Assembly (NCBI GenBank): GCA_003427395.1
Contig: BFEA01000245.1
Span: forward strand, 831,658 to 863,726
Source: Chara braunii
Taxonomy: Eukaryota > Streptophyta > Charophyceae > Charales > Characeae
Reading direction: 5' to 3'
Length of the DNA: 32,069 bases
Shown: positions 32,000 to 32,069 of the stretch, in pieces
How the letters are laid out: the number at the start of each line of letters is the position of its first letter
How positions within the stretch are numbered: the first letter of the stretch is position 1
The notes under the pieces: model-generated
The model's database searches: none
What the model was told of the DNA's origin: nothing
The model's input: only the letters and a program-made list of their open reading frames with translations
Translations under genes and position numbers: made by a program

Positions 32000-32069
32000 C
32001 TGTCTCTTATACACATCTAGATGTGTATAAGAGACAGAAATGGAGGTCGGGGACCGTCTTATCGTAGAA
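32000..32069. other. Nextera mate-pair junction adapter plus chimeric 32 bases (artefact)
   Basis: 32000-32018 is CTGTCTCTTATACACATCT, the Tn5 mosaic end. It is followed at once by its reverse complement (32019-32037). This 38-base double end is the known circularisation junction adapter of Nextera mate-pair libraries. Bases 32038-32069 are identical, on the same strand, to 16087-16118 in the chromovirus pol. These 70 bases are not genomic in this arrangement. Confidence 0.98.

Overview
The window is a repeat-dominated stretch of a nuclear genome with no intact protein-coding gene. The organism is most likely a green plant, probably a streptophyte alga or a non-seed plant; a charophyte such as Chara is my guess, not something the sequence proves. 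The evidence is a large-subunit rRNA relic with green-plant wording (for example CTTAAGCGCGCGACCTAT on the minus strand), a Ty3/gypsy chromovirus with an initiator-Met-tRNA-type primer site, short CCCTAAA-like motifs, tRNA-derived SINEs and very long CT/GA microsatellites.

Layout. 1-2120 holds CT microsatellites and small dispersed repeats. 2110-4540 holds degenerate tandem repeats, including a ~513-bp duplication and six units of a 144-bp repeat. 4636-8774 (+) is a decayed transposase-like gene of the DUF7869 type. It has a well-supported 798-bp intron, seven in-frame stops and an exactly 377-bp tandem duplication of its 3' end (8406-9159). Its intron and its 3' flank carry the same short motif in opposite orientations. 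9290-10110 is a ~230-bp-period tandem array. 10568-12103 (-) is a truncated, mutated LSU rRNA fragment.

12392-20783 (-) is a decayed Ty3/gypsy chromovirus in the order gag (zinc knuckle), protease, RT, RNase H, integrase, chromodomain. It has a ~2-kb 5' leader with a run of perfect hairpins and a primer-binding site at 20771-20782. The edge of a 5' LTR lies just beyond it; no 3' LTR is visible. All 14 internal stops in the element and all seven in the DUF7869 relic are TAG, TAA or TGA codons one C-to-T step from CAG, CAA or CGA. This fits long-term cytosine-methylation decay.

21.1-24.1 kb holds an orphan ORF relic, a ~430-bp degenerate repeat and a 138-bp satellite (nine full units) that is largely open on both strands. 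A near-palindromic ~24-bp motif recurs from 21.8 to 27.2 kb. Two copies of one tRNA-derived SINE family lie at 25137-25446 (+) and 31555-31768 (-). 29.4-30.4 kb is GA microsatellite.

The last 70 bases are not natural. 32000-32037 is a Nextera mate-pair junction adapter, followed by 32 bases identical to 16087-16118, so this is a read artefact left at a contig end.
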